Of a stretch of DNA of 64,000 nucleotides, positions 13,601 through 28,600 are shown piece by piece. The stretch is from Otis tarda. Taxonomy: Eukaryota > Chordata > Aves > Otidiformes > Otididae. The translations under genes and the position numbers were made by a program. The notes beneath the pieces are model-generated. The model did no database searches and had not been told where the DNA came from. It was given only the letters and a program-made list of their open reading frames with translations. Numbering within the stretch: the first letter of the stretch is position 1; each line of letters opens with the position of its first letter. The stretch is from positions 133,437,053 to 133,501,052 of the forward strand of contig CM048552.1 in the NCBI GenBank assembly GCA_026413225.1, written 5' to 3'.

Positions 13601-16600
13601 CATGCTGTTCTGCCTCCAGCCTCCCTAGCAGACAGCACAAATCCTCAGCCCTCTCATTACCCACGGCAGTTAAAAAGATCAATCATGGTGACCATCCAAG
13701 TAGCTCCTTAACCTGACTTATTTGACCTAGGAAGAGGAGACCAAAGAAAAGACATAAAATTATCATAGTGCTGTCAAACCTACGTCTTTAGCTCACCAGG
13801 CACAGCAGCAGGGGAGGACGTCAAAACTAGGGTGGAACAATCTGGGCCCTCAGGATCCTTTATGCAGAAGTAACCTGTAAGAGCAACGTGCTGCACCTCT
13901 CCCACCCAAGCTGCCACCTGTCCTTTTGGTTTCTTTATTGAAGAAAACTGCCATAATACACTGAGCTGCTGGATGCATGCTGTTACTAATACTGGAACAG
14001 CAGCACATAAACCTATAATTCTTGAAACATTTCCCTGTCAGGTATTTATTTCATTTCCATTCTTTGCAGATGTCCTCCTTTCCTTCTCAGTTTTATGTCT
14101 GTCACCTTACCCTAGGTATCAACTCAGACAAGTTAAAAGCTTTGGGTGGAAAAAAAAACATACTCCTTTTTCTCATCTGAATACGTACATAAGCTCTGCC
14201 CTGAAAGAAGGGTGGTTTTCCTGGGTCAAGGGCCATTTCGTACCCTTCTAAGCCAAAGCAAAACTAGGAACTGCCCAACAAAGGAGGCTGACCTCATCTC
14301 ACGTCAAAACCCCACACACCTTTCATCCCATGAGCAAAAGGGAACTCAGAGTTTGGCCACTCCTCATATTTTGGTCACTGTTCCCAAAGGGAGAAACAGC
14401 CTGGTGTTCTTCAGTTCACACAGAGGGTGCAGTCCTAACCAAACCCAGCCTAAACCCAAGCTCTCCTGGATCTAGGTGGCCTAATTGCAGGTTCTTGCTT
14501 CTGTTCTGCTTCCCCACCACCCCTGCAATGGGGTGGGGACCATCCAGGCAGTTAAACGGGGAGAACACTCTGATAGGGTTCCTTGGTAGAGTCTGGCTAA
14601 TGCATTTGGTGTTTTTCAAGTGGATGCTGTGGCCAGTCCACAGCATGACACCCATTGCTGGATCAAGGGAGACACGGGTGGCACGGCAGATCTCCATCAG
14701 TTTATGCTGCTTCAGAGTGCTTAGCTCCCAGATCAGGTTTGACAAAATACCAACCAATTCATTTCAGCAGGAAGCAAAGGATCTGCAATAGTGAAAACAG
14801 TTCAAAAAAGACAAGCCCACAGAATGAATTATTCTTCAGTTCCCCAAACTACTAGGTGCTGGGAAGATGGCACTTTCACCCTTCCACTCTGATGTTATTT
14901 TGGAGAGTTTTTTGAGATACTTTCCCTGCTTCTGTTGTGAAAGGTAGCCTGCAGAAGAGTTCTGCGTCTAAACTGGTTTCTGTTCACCTCTATCTTACAA
15001 GCTTTCCCTTCTTGCTCACCAAAATTGGTACTTGGATATCCCATAATACTGATAACATTCTCTACATTCCTTCATTTATTTACATTCCTGACAACAGTGT
15101 TTGTAAGGCGATTGTGAAGTAACTGCTTTTCAAGAGATCTGATTTATTAATTCTCACTACTATGTCTCCAGAAAGTTGCAACGAGAAAAAAAAAAAAATG
15201 TAAAGCTGCAGCCAGGAATGTAAATTTAATTAAGGACTCCAGTAAGGTAATATCTATTCATCCAGAAAACTGTTTCAATAATTCTTACTAATGTCTCCTC
15301 AGAAGGTAACAGCAACGTGAAAAAAGATTTTAGACTCCTAATATTAATTTTGCTACCAGGTTTGTAGAAAGACTGTAGAAAGCATCGCCAGTGCCAGAAT
15401 AACCTTGCTTCTCACAGTAAGCTTTGGGAACATGCTCAGCAGCAAAGCTTCATGCATCGCAGCGAGTGATACACACACCCGATGTCACAGACACGCTCTT
15501 GTGACAGGTATGTTTCATAGAACATCATTCGTACCTCAATTGCATGGAAAATTATCCAAGTACTTTCCAAGTAATCAGGAAAACATATAACCAGACCACA
15601 AGCAATTAATGCTTCTGCACTATGAACTCACAGGTATGAATGATTTAGGACACTGGTGCGCTTATGTATTTGATGGGTCACATTCAAATTAAAGAACCAA
15701 GACACCATTAGAGGTGTTTTTTATGATGTCTTTTTTTAATGCCCCATCTATGAAATTCAGCATGTTTTAAGTAAAATCTGTAAAACAGACTTTTTTTTTT
15801 AACACCTATTTTCTGTTTTGCGTCACATATCCACAACATCTGTATTTTTAACTTCCTGTCCCTCATTTTTCCTAAACCATGTCATTTTCTAGTTACTGTT
15901 TTCTCTACCCCTTCCTTTTCTGTGTGTTTATTTGGGGACCACTTCTCCCTCCTTCCTCCAAACTATTCATGATTTTGTTCCCTCTCGCTTCACGTTTAGC
16001 TTCATTCTCCACCCACAGGGAGGCACAGTCCCTCCACCTACCTCCCACAGATCCATGTTGTCAGAGCTTCTCACCCCGGGAATTCCCATGCGAGTACTAG
16101 AGGCTCCAGCACTTGCCACCTGTGACTATTTCCAACAGAGACCAACTTGGAGCAGGCACATTGGAGACGGGAAGAGCAGTGGGCTACCACGCATCACCCC
16201 TGCAGTCCCACCTGTGGCTCAGACAGTTCTTCTTGAGGCCACCTGCATCTCCAGGGTCTCCCCGACAAGGAATGCAACTTACCCCCCTGTTCCACACAGA
16301 AGATCCCCTCTTGTTTAACGTGTAAAGCTGTTCTATGATAGACCAACAATTTTTAATGGAACAGAGTAACTCACAAGGGATCATGAAATAGGTTAGTGGG
16401 GCTAGTAGGGCCAGTTGAGAACGTGTCAACCTTCACAATTTTCAGTAGGAAAGAGTTTTTGGATTAAAATTTCATTTTTAACAACCTGCAACAGAATGAA
16501 AACAGACCATTCCTCAATCCCATAAAGACAAGAGCTAAGATTAGAAAAATGAGGAAAAAAAAATTTAACAGAAGTTCCATTTACACAAATTGTCAAGAAA

Positions 16601-19600
16601 CAGTTACATTTGAAAGGCCGGTAAGACTTATCCCAGTTTGCAGGCAAGTACTCTCTGGACTGAGCCCTCAGAGACAGACATAAAAATTTTAAAACCTAAA
16701 ACTGCAGAAATAAGTTACCCCATCACATTCCTATCATGTAATAACCACTCATCCTTTTATGACCTCACTATTTTCTCCAGCCCGTTCAACCTTAATTATG
16801 TCCTTGTCCAGCTTGGCAAAGAAATAAGTTATAGTTGTAAACACATAAACCCTTCATAAAAAAATTCTAAAAGGCCGAGGGGCATAAAACTCTTCCATTC
16901 AAATCAGAGGGAAGACATTCATATTTTATTCAGAACAAGCTCAGATCAGTGATCGCATATATTCTGAAGGGGAACAGGACTAGAAGGAAACAGTAGCTCC
17001 AACAACAGATCAGAAGCTGAATCCCAAAAGAAAAAAAAAATTCTATTCTCTGCTTCAAAAAAGGGTTTTGCAACATTTATGTTAAGAAAGCATTTCACAG
17101 TATTTTCATTGCAGTGATACAGTGCCAGAGAAGAGTATGACGAGCAGCTCAATTTTGTGTCTTCTTTGCTTTATGTGTAAAAGACATTTTGAATTTAAAT
17201 TGTAATTGTTGTTACAACTCTTATAACCAAAGATGTTAACTTGACTCTGCACTCCCGACTCGATGAAGCTGGCAACGTTAGAGCTCTTGTATTCTGTGCA
17301 AACAATATCCAGCAAAATGGCATATTTTGCTGATGGTATTTGCCATTACTGCTACTCTAAAATAAAGGTCCTTCAGAATTGTCATCTTCCTAATTTAATG
17401 TTTTGGTCTGATTAATAAACACAACACAGTAAGATGCAAGATAGCATAGTACTACCGCATGAGTAAAATCCAGCCCTATTACCCAAGAAAGTAGTTGTTG
17501 CATTTTACTAAATCAAGACCAATACAAGAGCAATGACAGGAACGGGTCCTGAAAATTAATGACTGAATTAAATTTACTGTGATCTAAATTCAGTGTAAAA
17601 AAAAAAAAAAAAAAAAAGACATTACTATGTTATGTTTCCTTTGTCACTTTGGCTTTGAACCAAAAAGTTAGTTGAGAAATCTGGTAGCACTAATTTATGG
17701 TAACACTATCAATGTAACTCCCTGCATAACCCCTTAAAAGCCCCCCTTTAGTTACTAAGACCTGCAGATAGCTAACCTCAATAGATAGAGGTATTTCCTA
17801 GCAAATAAAATTAAGCATAAAAGAATACAGAAGATGATGCAGTAATCATACTTACCTAGGTTAAGTTTGGCAAGCTTTTTAGTACCCAGTTCCATGTGCC
17901 CAAAAGGGGAAGTCACTTGCATTTGCCCACTAAACTAAAAATACAACGCAGTTGAAAACAGATTGCTGAAAACAGCTGGAAACAGTATTGGAGTAACTAT
18001 TTGGACCTGTTTGTATCAAAATGTGTATGATAATGTAGCCACAATCATTTTAATTCTCCAGATCCTCTTTCTTACGCCATTACAGAACTGTTTTATTTGA
18101 TATACAGACTGAAAATATTCAGAAATACATAAAATTTGGCTGTGGTTGGGCAAATACAAAAAACCAAAGACACTTCACCACACGCTTACTATTCAGAAAC
18201 CTCCACATTTAGCAATAAAACCCACCAAGCCTGTACATTCAAGGAAAGGTTGTGCTAATTGAATGAAGTCATGAAGGTCTGATGAAGTAAAGGAAGCAAC
18301 AAAGAACCTTCCTCTTCAAAGGTATAAAAAAAAAAAAAAGAGGATAAAATGTGACACTGAAAACCAGCATTCCTCTATCACTAATGGAAATGAAAGAGTG
18401 CAGAAAGAAGTTTGTACTGACTGAGTCTTACAATAAAAGTGCCACTTCAAACTGCGTGGGAAACGTGTATATGAAGGAGTACAGAAGCGATGTGGGGACA
18501 CATTTTATACCACTTACGGGAATACCGATGAACAACAACAAATCTGTTCCCTTGTCCTTTTTCTCTTTACACTACACTGAGAGCAGAGGGAACATCATCT
18601 TGTTTGGCAGCCATCACCCAGCAGAGATAAGCAGAGGTTACAGATCTGACTGCAGTCAGGAAAACATCACCCATAACAGAAAACACTGCACTTAGAATAA
18701 AATGATAGTGTGTTTCCCCCTTACCAAGTGTGGTACTTAACACCTCACATTTTAAAAGAGGAAGAAAACCAAAAAATACTAGCCCTGCATTGCTGGCTGA
18801 AACCAGCACCCCCAAAAGGGGCAAATCCAGAATAGAGGAGTATTTGCTTACAAGCCCATGTAAGAAACGGTGCCCGCATTCCACGCGTTCTTCGCTGCAG
18901 GGGTAGTCACAGCAGGAGGCGAGTTTCCAAAGCAAATGAGCGCTGAAAACTTCCAGTCAAAAATTCATTTGTACATAGTTATGTGGCTGTTTTGATGAAT
19001 TACACAGAGATAGTCAATCTTCCTTCCATATCAACATGAAACTACACTGTTCGTGACAATTATGTTGTTTCATCAAAACAAATTCTCTTTTCCAAACAAG
19101 TAGCCTTTGTTCCACAGAACTGTTAATTAAAAGAAATTATTCAATTCAGAAATTAAACTAAATGGAAAATAAAATGTATGCCAGAGGCGTCTGTACCAAC
19201 CTAACAAGACCCAGACTGCTGTCACTGCCTGTAATTACCCAGCAATAAATTCTTTAGTATCTGTCATGGGCAGAAAAAACAACCAAGCAGAAGGCCAGAA
19301 GACAATGGATGCATTTTTGGATTTTAATACTCAAGCTGAGATTTGCCCCAGCCTGGAGTTACCCTGACATGGACCCTTGCTTACTGCTGCCATCAAGGGT
19401 AAAAGGCTGGAGGCCTTGCTGCAGGACCACTGGGTTTCAAGCTGCAGCAGTTTTGGCCACCTCAACACCTGTCCCCTCACCTAGATCACAGGGCAGATAG
19501 AAGGGAGCATGAGGAGCCCCAGAGAGCAGCTAATTCTGCAAATTACCTTTGTGAACAGTGCAGGAAAGCTCCATGGGCCACAGGCTCCCAGGTCTGATTC

Positions 19601-22600
19601 TGGGAGCCCTTAGCTTGTGTATGACTAGACAGTGAGCTAGAGAAGAAATAAAGATGTAAACCAGGTCACGTATGTATTTAAACTGGCATTTTTGTTTCTC
19701 CTTAAACCTGCTGGTGTCTTTGCAGGAATGTATAAACCTAGCCAAGTATTTTCTTAATATGTACAGAGGCCAAATGCCAGAGAATATATATTCAACAAAA
19801 AGAAATACATTGAGAATCTAGCAGTACTGAATTTTTCCTCAGATGCTAATGCAAAGACTACATCATTTAAAAAAAATTAGAAGAGACTTCTGTCTCTTAA
19901 CATCTCTTAACAGAAATTCACATATGAACATTCCAGAAGGTAAGGCTTTTCAAGAAGTTCTCTTGGTTTTTCCTGGCTAACACCAGTTACAGCAATCCAG
20001 AAGAGTGCAGCTATGGAGTACGAATGAAGGCTCCTCCTTCAAGTGCAGTTATGTCCCAATTCAACCGTTTTAAAGCACTGTTTGCGTGGCTAGTGCGTTG
20101 CTGGACATCCCAGTCACCACGGCTAAACACATACCTGCCAGAGGAGGGTCATCGTAAGATGGTGGCAAACATGATATAGCAGCAGTAAATGAAAAACAAA
20201 CAAAAATACTCCCTCCAAAAAACTGCCCACAAAAAGGATCTACTACAGTCTTTGGCTGAATTTACCTGAATAAAACGAATGTTTCTTTTTCTGCCCTTTA
20301 AAAATGAAACAAACAAAAAAGAATGCCCCAAACCACTGATGGCTTTACACTTAAAGAGTGATACCTATAGATCAACATGACCAATAAGGAACTGAAAATA
20401 AAACTCAATACTACTGAGCATGCCTTTGCATGCATGGGAGCAGATTATCCACCAAACTTGAATTATTTCTGAACAAGAATTAGTTGGACAAAAAATAATG
20501 TATCAAAACGGGACTGTTCTAACCCTGTTGGATATACCCTGGAAGCTACTAAAATGGTTAATTTTACAGTCTGGTTTTCTGTACTAACACTAGGCAACAC
20601 AATGGTGTTATAGAAGGGATGGTCATTCCAGCTGCTAATTGTTGTGGCTCAGCTGTAACAATGAGACTGTCTTTGAATATATAGGAAGGAAGGCAGGGAG
20701 AAAATGTAAAGCAAAATTCAGTCAAAAGCACATTAGGACAGAAAGTAATAAAGTGACCTGTGGACAGAAACACATCAGGTTCGCTATTTATGCCAGGCTG
20801 TATTATCCCAATAGCCGAGAAACCTAAGTACTGAATAGTGCATTGCCACGTCATCTGTATTGTAAATCTGTAATTGTATCTTCTGATGGCAGATGGAAAC
20901 TATTCTAACTTCATTTTTTACACTGTCAATAGAAATAAGAATATAGCTTGTTATTATACAACTGTGTGCAATTTACTTCACACAAACACGAGCACACACT
21001 TTCTTTTTGGCAAGGCTCTTTGGTTTAAGGTGACAGTGCACAATCTCTCTGCTCTCCTACAAACCATCTTTTTAGAAAGTGCAAAGTGCATCTCAGCAAA
21101 GAGTTTGGCTCTGAAACAATGACCACTCTCTGAGGAAGAACTGTCTCTAGATCAAAAAGATTACTGAAAATGATGAGATTGGAATTTCTACTGAGAAGCA
21201 AGATCAGTGGGGAAAAGGATGAAAAAAGGATGAAAAAAAGTGAGGTGATCAAAACAAGAGAAATGGAAGAAAACAGCTGTATAAAATCACATTATCAACA
21301 GCATGTTGCAGAATAACAACTATTTGGGGCTTAATGACAGGGAAGAGCATGCATATGTTTCTTCACAGAATGAAGAACTGAAAATATGACTGCCAGTTAA
21401 GACATTTCACTTCAACACAGAGCAAGGTAAATGCACCATGGTACTTGGGCACGCTGGGATAGGTTGATTTAATCCCCTCCTTCTGATGATGCAGATTTAT
21501 TTGAACTGAAACCCTTCTTTGGGGTGGGCTACAAATTGTTTTAAAAGTTCCTCCTTAAATCCTCCAAGGCTACAAATTCCTCCTTATACTTTCAGAACAA
21601 GTATTTACATTTTTGACACAAAATACAACAGCTCAATTAGAGAAGACAGTCATCACAAATATTTAGCATTGCCCTAAGGGGACATTCAAGAGAGAAAAAA
21701 AAATACAGCAAAAACTTCCTGCAGATGTTGAAGGTACAGGAGGAAGTTGAACTTCTCAGAGACCTGACAGATTTTTGCAGTTTGGTAGCACACTATACTT
21801 CAGGTTTTGTCAACTTAGAGCCAATTCTTGTTCCAACTATAAATAGCCATAAATTTGAACGGACTATGATGAACAGCTTTAGGGTGACCAAAGGACTTTT
21901 TTTTTGCAAGCAATCAGCTGCCTATCCTTACTTAATTGCTCCATTTCCAGCGAGGAAATCCTTCAAAAAGTCTCGGTAGGATGAGTTATCCTTTCCTGCC
22001 CTCACTATAACACTGTCAGTTTAAGTTCCCCAGAAGAAATTGTTATGTTACTTCAAAAGTAATGGTGACTTTCAACATGATCCATTTCAAAAGCAAGATG
22101 TTACTTTTCATTCACAGAATTACTTCTTTGAGAATTTACATTCTCTTTCCATTTGAGTTCCAAGGCAAACTTAAATGCAGGTTTAATTCCTTCCAGTTAT
22201 ACTTTTTATCTGGACTCTGAGAAGAATTGCTGCCTTATAAAATGTGTACTTGGCTCTGTTTGAGTTTATATTTTGTTGTATAATGAAAGAAAAATTGGAA
22301 GCAACAGATCCTTGAACAGGACCCACAGTCAAAAATCAGGAATTGCTTCCCTGTGTAAGGCAGAAAGAAAAAAAAAGTTTATTCCTATTGAGTTTCAGGG
22401 TTCAGCACACATAGCAGGACTCCTGAATTCAGTCTGCTGTTTGCACAGAAAAAAGCCCCATATAGCAAGAGGTGAAACTCTTTGCTTTATACTCCAACAA
22501 CCACATTAGAGAGCCCAGTTAAAACATTCCTTGACACAAACCCTGGCTTTCTTCTGAAGCATAAACATGACCATGTTTAACCTAGTCCTTGAATCAGATT

Positions 22601-25600
22601 ATTGGTGTGCACTGCATACGGCTCTGGTCTGGTTCAAGGGCACCGCTAAAGCACAGCGGTGCTGGGTGACTGCTGCCCTGAACACACAGCTCCTCTTTTC
22701 CACCGCTCACCCTGCAAGTCAAAAGGATTGCTCAAACACTAATATGCTGGAGAGCCGTTTTCTTTCAGTTCACTCCAGCTACTATTCTACATTTTCTTTC
22801 CCTCCCCTCAACACGCACCCATGTCAAAAGAAATTACCCTGTTTGGTTTTTTTTTTTTCCACTCAAAGAATGGTTTCTGGTTGCCCCCAGGCATATGGAA
22901 GACTTTAACATCAAAAATGTTTGCACACAAGAAATGTCACTTTCTCCCAGTTTAAACATTAAGGGTTTTCTTCCTGCTTCTGAACTACAAAAAATAAATA
23001 GTAACAAAAATCAAATATATTGTAGTTACTGATGAGAATTGTTTAAACAGCCTGACTAGTTATAAACAGTCAGTGATCACAGGCTACCATATGTTAAGCT
23101 TCCCATTATCATGCCAGAAAACATCATAATCATCTTAATTATAGCAACAGTGATTTTTTTTTTTCCTCTCAGTGGTAACGTAACACAAGAAAGTGCAACT
23201 TCTTCTGTTCTGTAGTGTATTACTGTCCATAGAAAGGCAAGCCTATGCAGATACTGTCAAGCATTTGTGCAAACAGATCAAGTTGCCAAGTATGCAGCTA
23301 ACATAAATGGTCTCAAAAGGGGGAAAGAAAGAAACCTTACCTTGTGTGTTTTGTTGAAATATTTTGTTCAGATCCAAAGAGGAAGCTCTGGAATGTGATT
23401 TTTGTGGCCTTGGAGGTGGAGTAGGGGGCTCTTCTCCCTTTTTCATGGCATCTTCTATCGATGTGCTAGAATAAGACCTGAGGAAGAACAGGGGGAAGAA
23501 AAAAGCAGAAAATATTTCATTTCAGAAATTAATTTCAAACAACTACAGTGAATAGTATCTAAAAATACACTGACCAGAACTCAGGTTGACGGTGGAAATT
23601 GCCTAATGACTAAAAGTTCCCCCTTATAACAAGATAGATTTATTCGGCAACAGAAGGACTTGCACATCTGGGGAAAGGAATAGGTCATGCCTACAGGGCT
23701 AGTATTTTTTAAGGCCTTTTATATCACAGTTTCAGGCTTTCTTGCATAACTAACTGTCAACAGGATAACTGCAGCAATGACTTTGAATAGACTTGAGTAA
23801 AAAAAAAACTTCCCACTTACAGATTCTGTTGCCTTTTCCAACTGCAAGTGTAGTGTTTACACAGGTACAGCTTCCACCTACCTCTTGCAAGTACAAATCT
23901 TGTAGTTTATAATATTCTGTCAGAACAATTTTTTTCATAGCAAACAGTCACTAAATTCTACAAAATCCCCAAAAATTTAATGGCTCCAAAGTGAACACTA
24001 GCCAAACACATGCCTCAGTACATCTTTCCAGGCTCTTCCACAGCCCGTTAATCCCAACGCAGTGCATTTGCTGCGAATTTTGATTTTGCTGAATAGTGTC
24101 CAATATTTTTCAGCTGTTATAGTCACCAGTTTTTCCACGAGAGCTTTATTCAAAATGAGCATTGACAATGTGAGATGTTACACTTACTGTAACACATTAT
24201 GCATGACAGGCAAGACCAAAAACACATTCGAGTAGAACAGAAATAACTCCCACTAATGGGAAACGGATCCTTTTTTTTTGCCAAACAGGCTGTTGTTAGA
24301 AAACAGCTCTTTAGTGGGACAGACATTTGGCAACGCTGATCCTATGTTTCTGATGTAAACTTTAATAAACACAGGAGTGAAAGCCGTAATTGCTTAAAAA
24401 TTTACGTGTGACACAAAGACTTCTGCTGATGCTGAATTTTTTTGTCTTAGTAGAGTTTTGAATTCCATACCCTTATTATATCAGACCTAACCCAGCCCCC
24501 CTGAAAGAAACAGGAAAGCTTTGAATCAGGATCTTCAGGTTTTGTACTTATATTTTCCATATTATGCGGTGTATATTTTACTTGCATTGAAATTGTACAA
24601 CCTGAAAGTTTGAGATTTTTGTTTTAAAGATGGAGAAAAATAGCAGCTACAAGGCAAAAAAAATGCCTGCCCCAGCAGTGCCAACACAGAGCCCTGTGAC
24701 AGTGAATTGTTGCTTGCAGCAGGCAGACCTGGCACCTAAAAGTCAGTAGCCAAGAATCTGTACAGCTTAGGCTAGAAAGCCAGGCTCCAGAGCTGAGAGC
24801 TGTAACAGACTTGAATCACAGCCTCTGGTGGTCAGGCACACGTGAAGACAGAGACCCTCGAGGTTACAGAGCCCTCCAGGGTATGCAGCAGAAACACAGC
24901 AGAAGGTCTGAGTTCAAGGATGTGCTCAGGAATCTTTAGTCTCAACTTCTGCATTGAAGTAGTGACACTGCAATCACATTCAAATGACTTTTTTCAAACT
25001 TGTTCAAGCATTTGCTATTTTATGCATTTTTGCACAAAATACTTTTTACAGTATTTGTAAAAATACTGGTATTTTTGGTATTTGTATTTTATGATTCAGT
25101 AACACAGCAAGAAATTTTAAAACAGTATGAAAACTAAAAAGCTTTGGCTAGCAGCAGAAAAAAGGCGCACAAGGCAGTTCAGCCTTCCTGAATGTATGTC
25201 CTAAGAATATAAGATTTCCATCTTCATTCACCATGCTCATAGCTGATCCTCTCTTATTAGCAGACCTTCGACAAGCTCGTAAGGAGGGAGCTCCTGATTA
25301 TGCTCTCAGTACCCAAGAGAAAGAAATGAAGCCCTCTAACTAGCTCTAAAAAAGCAAAAAAAAAAAGATTAAAGTTTGAAGGTGAATGCATGATATGGCT
25401 ATACAACAGAATGGTGAACAGTCAAAACCAAACATATCATCCATTTATACACAATATTTTCTGGCACAAGTCTCCTTTTTCTTTCAAATATCCAAATTCA
25501 GCCCTTCCATCACACACCAACCAGCTGTAGTCAAGTACAGGCCAACGAAAGGATTCACTCACCCACATCTGAGAGCTGAGCTACTATTGCTCTTTCTGTG

Positions 25601-28600
25601 AGAATGTGCAACGTCTTCCCCCATCTGCAAGCACTACGCAGGTTATAACAGCGCAAAATTGCTGAGAACGTTCCCTGCAATGGGGTGGTCCCCGCTGCCC
25701 CACCACGATGCCCCTGGGGCTGGGCTGGAGGCACCCTGACAAGGCGGCGGGGCTGGGCAGACAGGCTAGAGTCCCAGCACCTTACAACCAGAGAGCACAG
25801 GGCCCCAGGTTTGTAGCTTCCACATCCCTTCTGGTAAATCTGTCTGATCTGAGCTGTACTTCCAGCACAATAACAATTAAATTTTTTTTTTTAACAAATG
25901 GAACACCGCTTCTTATGCCTTGTGTCTAACACCAGAGGAATGTACGTTTTCTCCTGAACTGGAAATGAAAGCAGTACCTGGATCGTGGTCTGGCTTTAAG
26001 TGCACTAGATTCCTGAGCAGCTGGAACAGAAAAGAAAAAAAAAGAATCACTAAACCATCATATTTTAAACCAATGTCTTTAACTGCAGAATCAGTGTTGA
26101 TTAAAAATGTAAGCATTGCAAATGTGGATGTGAGACTGTACTCACATGAGCAATGGGGATTGATTTTCACTTCTCCTTCCCCTTTGTTTTTCTAGTGTAT
26201 GAATATCCTAAGAATTCAAAAGCCCACATGTAGTTAGAGCTTCACCTTTTAATTTGGTTAGTGGAATGAAGGAAAAGCAATATGTCTGATAGCTCTGATC
26301 TGTACTCCTGGATGTACTAGTTGTGACAAAGCAACATATGGAATAGCATAAACTTTCCACAGCAAACACCTTGCTCCTAGTCCAGATATCTATTAGTTGT
26401 CCTGCTTCCCAAAAGTTTATGTCCTTCCTAAACACTTTAGCTAATTAATATAAACATATATCTTCTTATCACCCATTAAAAAAAAATTAAAGCATCAAGT
26501 TGAGACTCCTTTGACATTAGGAAGGAAAGATATTTGAAGGTAAAAAGCTTTACAGGTTAAGTGTTGATCAAACACATTTCTATCAATGTAACAATCAGCT
26601 ACTTTTATTTGGATGAATTCCAAATATCCTGCCACATGCAGGTTTTGTGTGATAGGAAAACAACAGTGCTGACTTCTCTTCTCTGGGTAATTCCTCAAGG
26701 CTGTTGCTTGGTTTATATAGTCTTTTTGTGACTTTTTTGTTACTCCCCTTACTAGCATCAGATAATTTTGAGAAAAACTTATCTGTGTGATTGCTTTCAA
26801 ATTCAGCCCACTGAGATATCCTCAACGTATTACAGCAGCATCAATGACGCCAATGCACACACAAAATGAATCCTTGTACCTTTCCCACAATTCTGCTAAT
26901 CAAGGTACAATACTTACAAGTAAGTAGGTTGGGGAAGGAAAAAAAAATAATTCTCAGAGTTTCTAGCTTCCTTCAGATCTCTGCCTACTTCCAAGTCAAG
27001 ACATTTATCACCAGCTACTACAGGGCACTATCCGAGAACACGACAGATCCTCCAAAACACAGAGCAGGAGCTACCTCTGGGAGCAGCTGGCCCATACTGA
27101 CTTTTAATGGCTTGCACTGTACTACTGCACAGACCCTCCATAGGAGGCTTCAGGCTCACAGAAGACAAGCAGCAGCGTATGGCCCATGTATAGCAACACA
27201 CAGTTTCCTCATAAGGAAACTGCTTCTAGGGTCACACAGTGCTAGTTGGTGCTTTGGATGGAATAAACCCAAATGCAGCTGGCAGTGACACAAACAACCA
27301 CTTACAAACCAAGTAATAATCTAATCTACCAATCTGGTAGATTATTGTCACCACCAAATTGGCTCATAGTAATTTGTGATTCCTGTACAACAAACTCCTA
27401 GCAACTAAAGGAGGGAGAGGGAATCATTACTAAAATACACAGTGGTGATAATCCTCCACTCTCTGTATCAAACTCCCAGAGAATACAACTTTAGACACTG
27501 CTTCCCTACAGCCATATGACCCAATTTTTCCAATGCTGAAATTACTGATTATTAAATTACATGCATGATTATTAAATATATGCCATGTAGAAACAGGAAG
27601 TAGAAACCCTTTCCAAGCTAAGCCATGTTTAAGAACCTTCATATTCTCCCTCTTTTATGGAGACTGCAATTCTGTTCATACTTCTTTTAGAAAGCCTTTC
27701 GTCTAAAAATCTGCAGGTAAAACTGACATTCAAACTCTCTGAGGACATCTTGTTGAAGTAAACAGGAAAGCACACAAGGAAGACAGAATCCTGAAACGAC
27801 TACTAATAAAAAAAATGATAGCAATAGAATGCTACTGCCAAGGATTTTCTTTTAAGCTTTTGAAAAAACAGGAAATTCAAGGTGACAATTACACAATACC
27901 CAGACTTAGCTTCACCTTTCAAAGAAGTAGTATACTATAAAAAAAAAAAAAAAAGTAGGTAGTTCATTATTAGGACATACAAATAATTGTGGCAGGATTT
28001 CCATAAAATGTGCAGTCATTTTGGTACGCTCAGTCTGCGTGTACTTTGTGCATGAGGTGCACGTTTAAACACATACAGGACATAATCCTTCAAGACCACA
28101 TAAAGCTATTTATGCAATTTATGATATTTCTGTATTTCTATTGTTAGAAGAAAACAAACCTAACTTACATGAAACTGATAAGAAAATCAAAGCTATTGAG
28201 TAAATTAATTACATTTATTGTTTAAAAGTGTACGATTCCTGGAGCAGTAGAGCCTGATTAACTGAACAGCTTGGTCTGCACTAACTGAACTCATACATGA
28301 TCATGAACTCTTACGTATTCATTCACAGGAGAGGCTGAAGGTTTCCATTTTGGGTGTTTAACTGCTTCCACGCTCCTCTCCCAATACAACTTCATTTTAA
28401 CATTCCAAAGGATGCTGATTCAGTAACATTTGGCTGTACCTTATACTCAGCTAGTGCCTCCTTGCTTTACAGGCTGAAGATCAGGTGGAAAATTGTACCA
28501 TAAAGGGTGCAAGTATGCCACGTGGCTAAAGAAAAAAAAACAAAGAATTTCCCACTAGTCTGAATCTCCCCCACTGATTCATCTCTTCATGGTAGCCTAG

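Larger units (their letters stand above)
10657..23340 (-). other. REPS2 intron
   Basis: This intron of about 12.7 kb splits a codon after its first base. It contains a 21-A run (17597-17617) and a short G+C-rich hairpin (22640-22662). Overlapping open frames on both strands around 14146-14791 have no recognisable similarity. No exon was identified here, and the flanking exons join in frame without one. Confidence 0.8.

Noticed and set aside
14330..14791. 153-codon plus-strand open frame
   Set aside because: Overlapped by a 113-codon frame on the other strand. Composition is not protein-like, there is no recognisable domain, and it lies inside a REPS2 intron.
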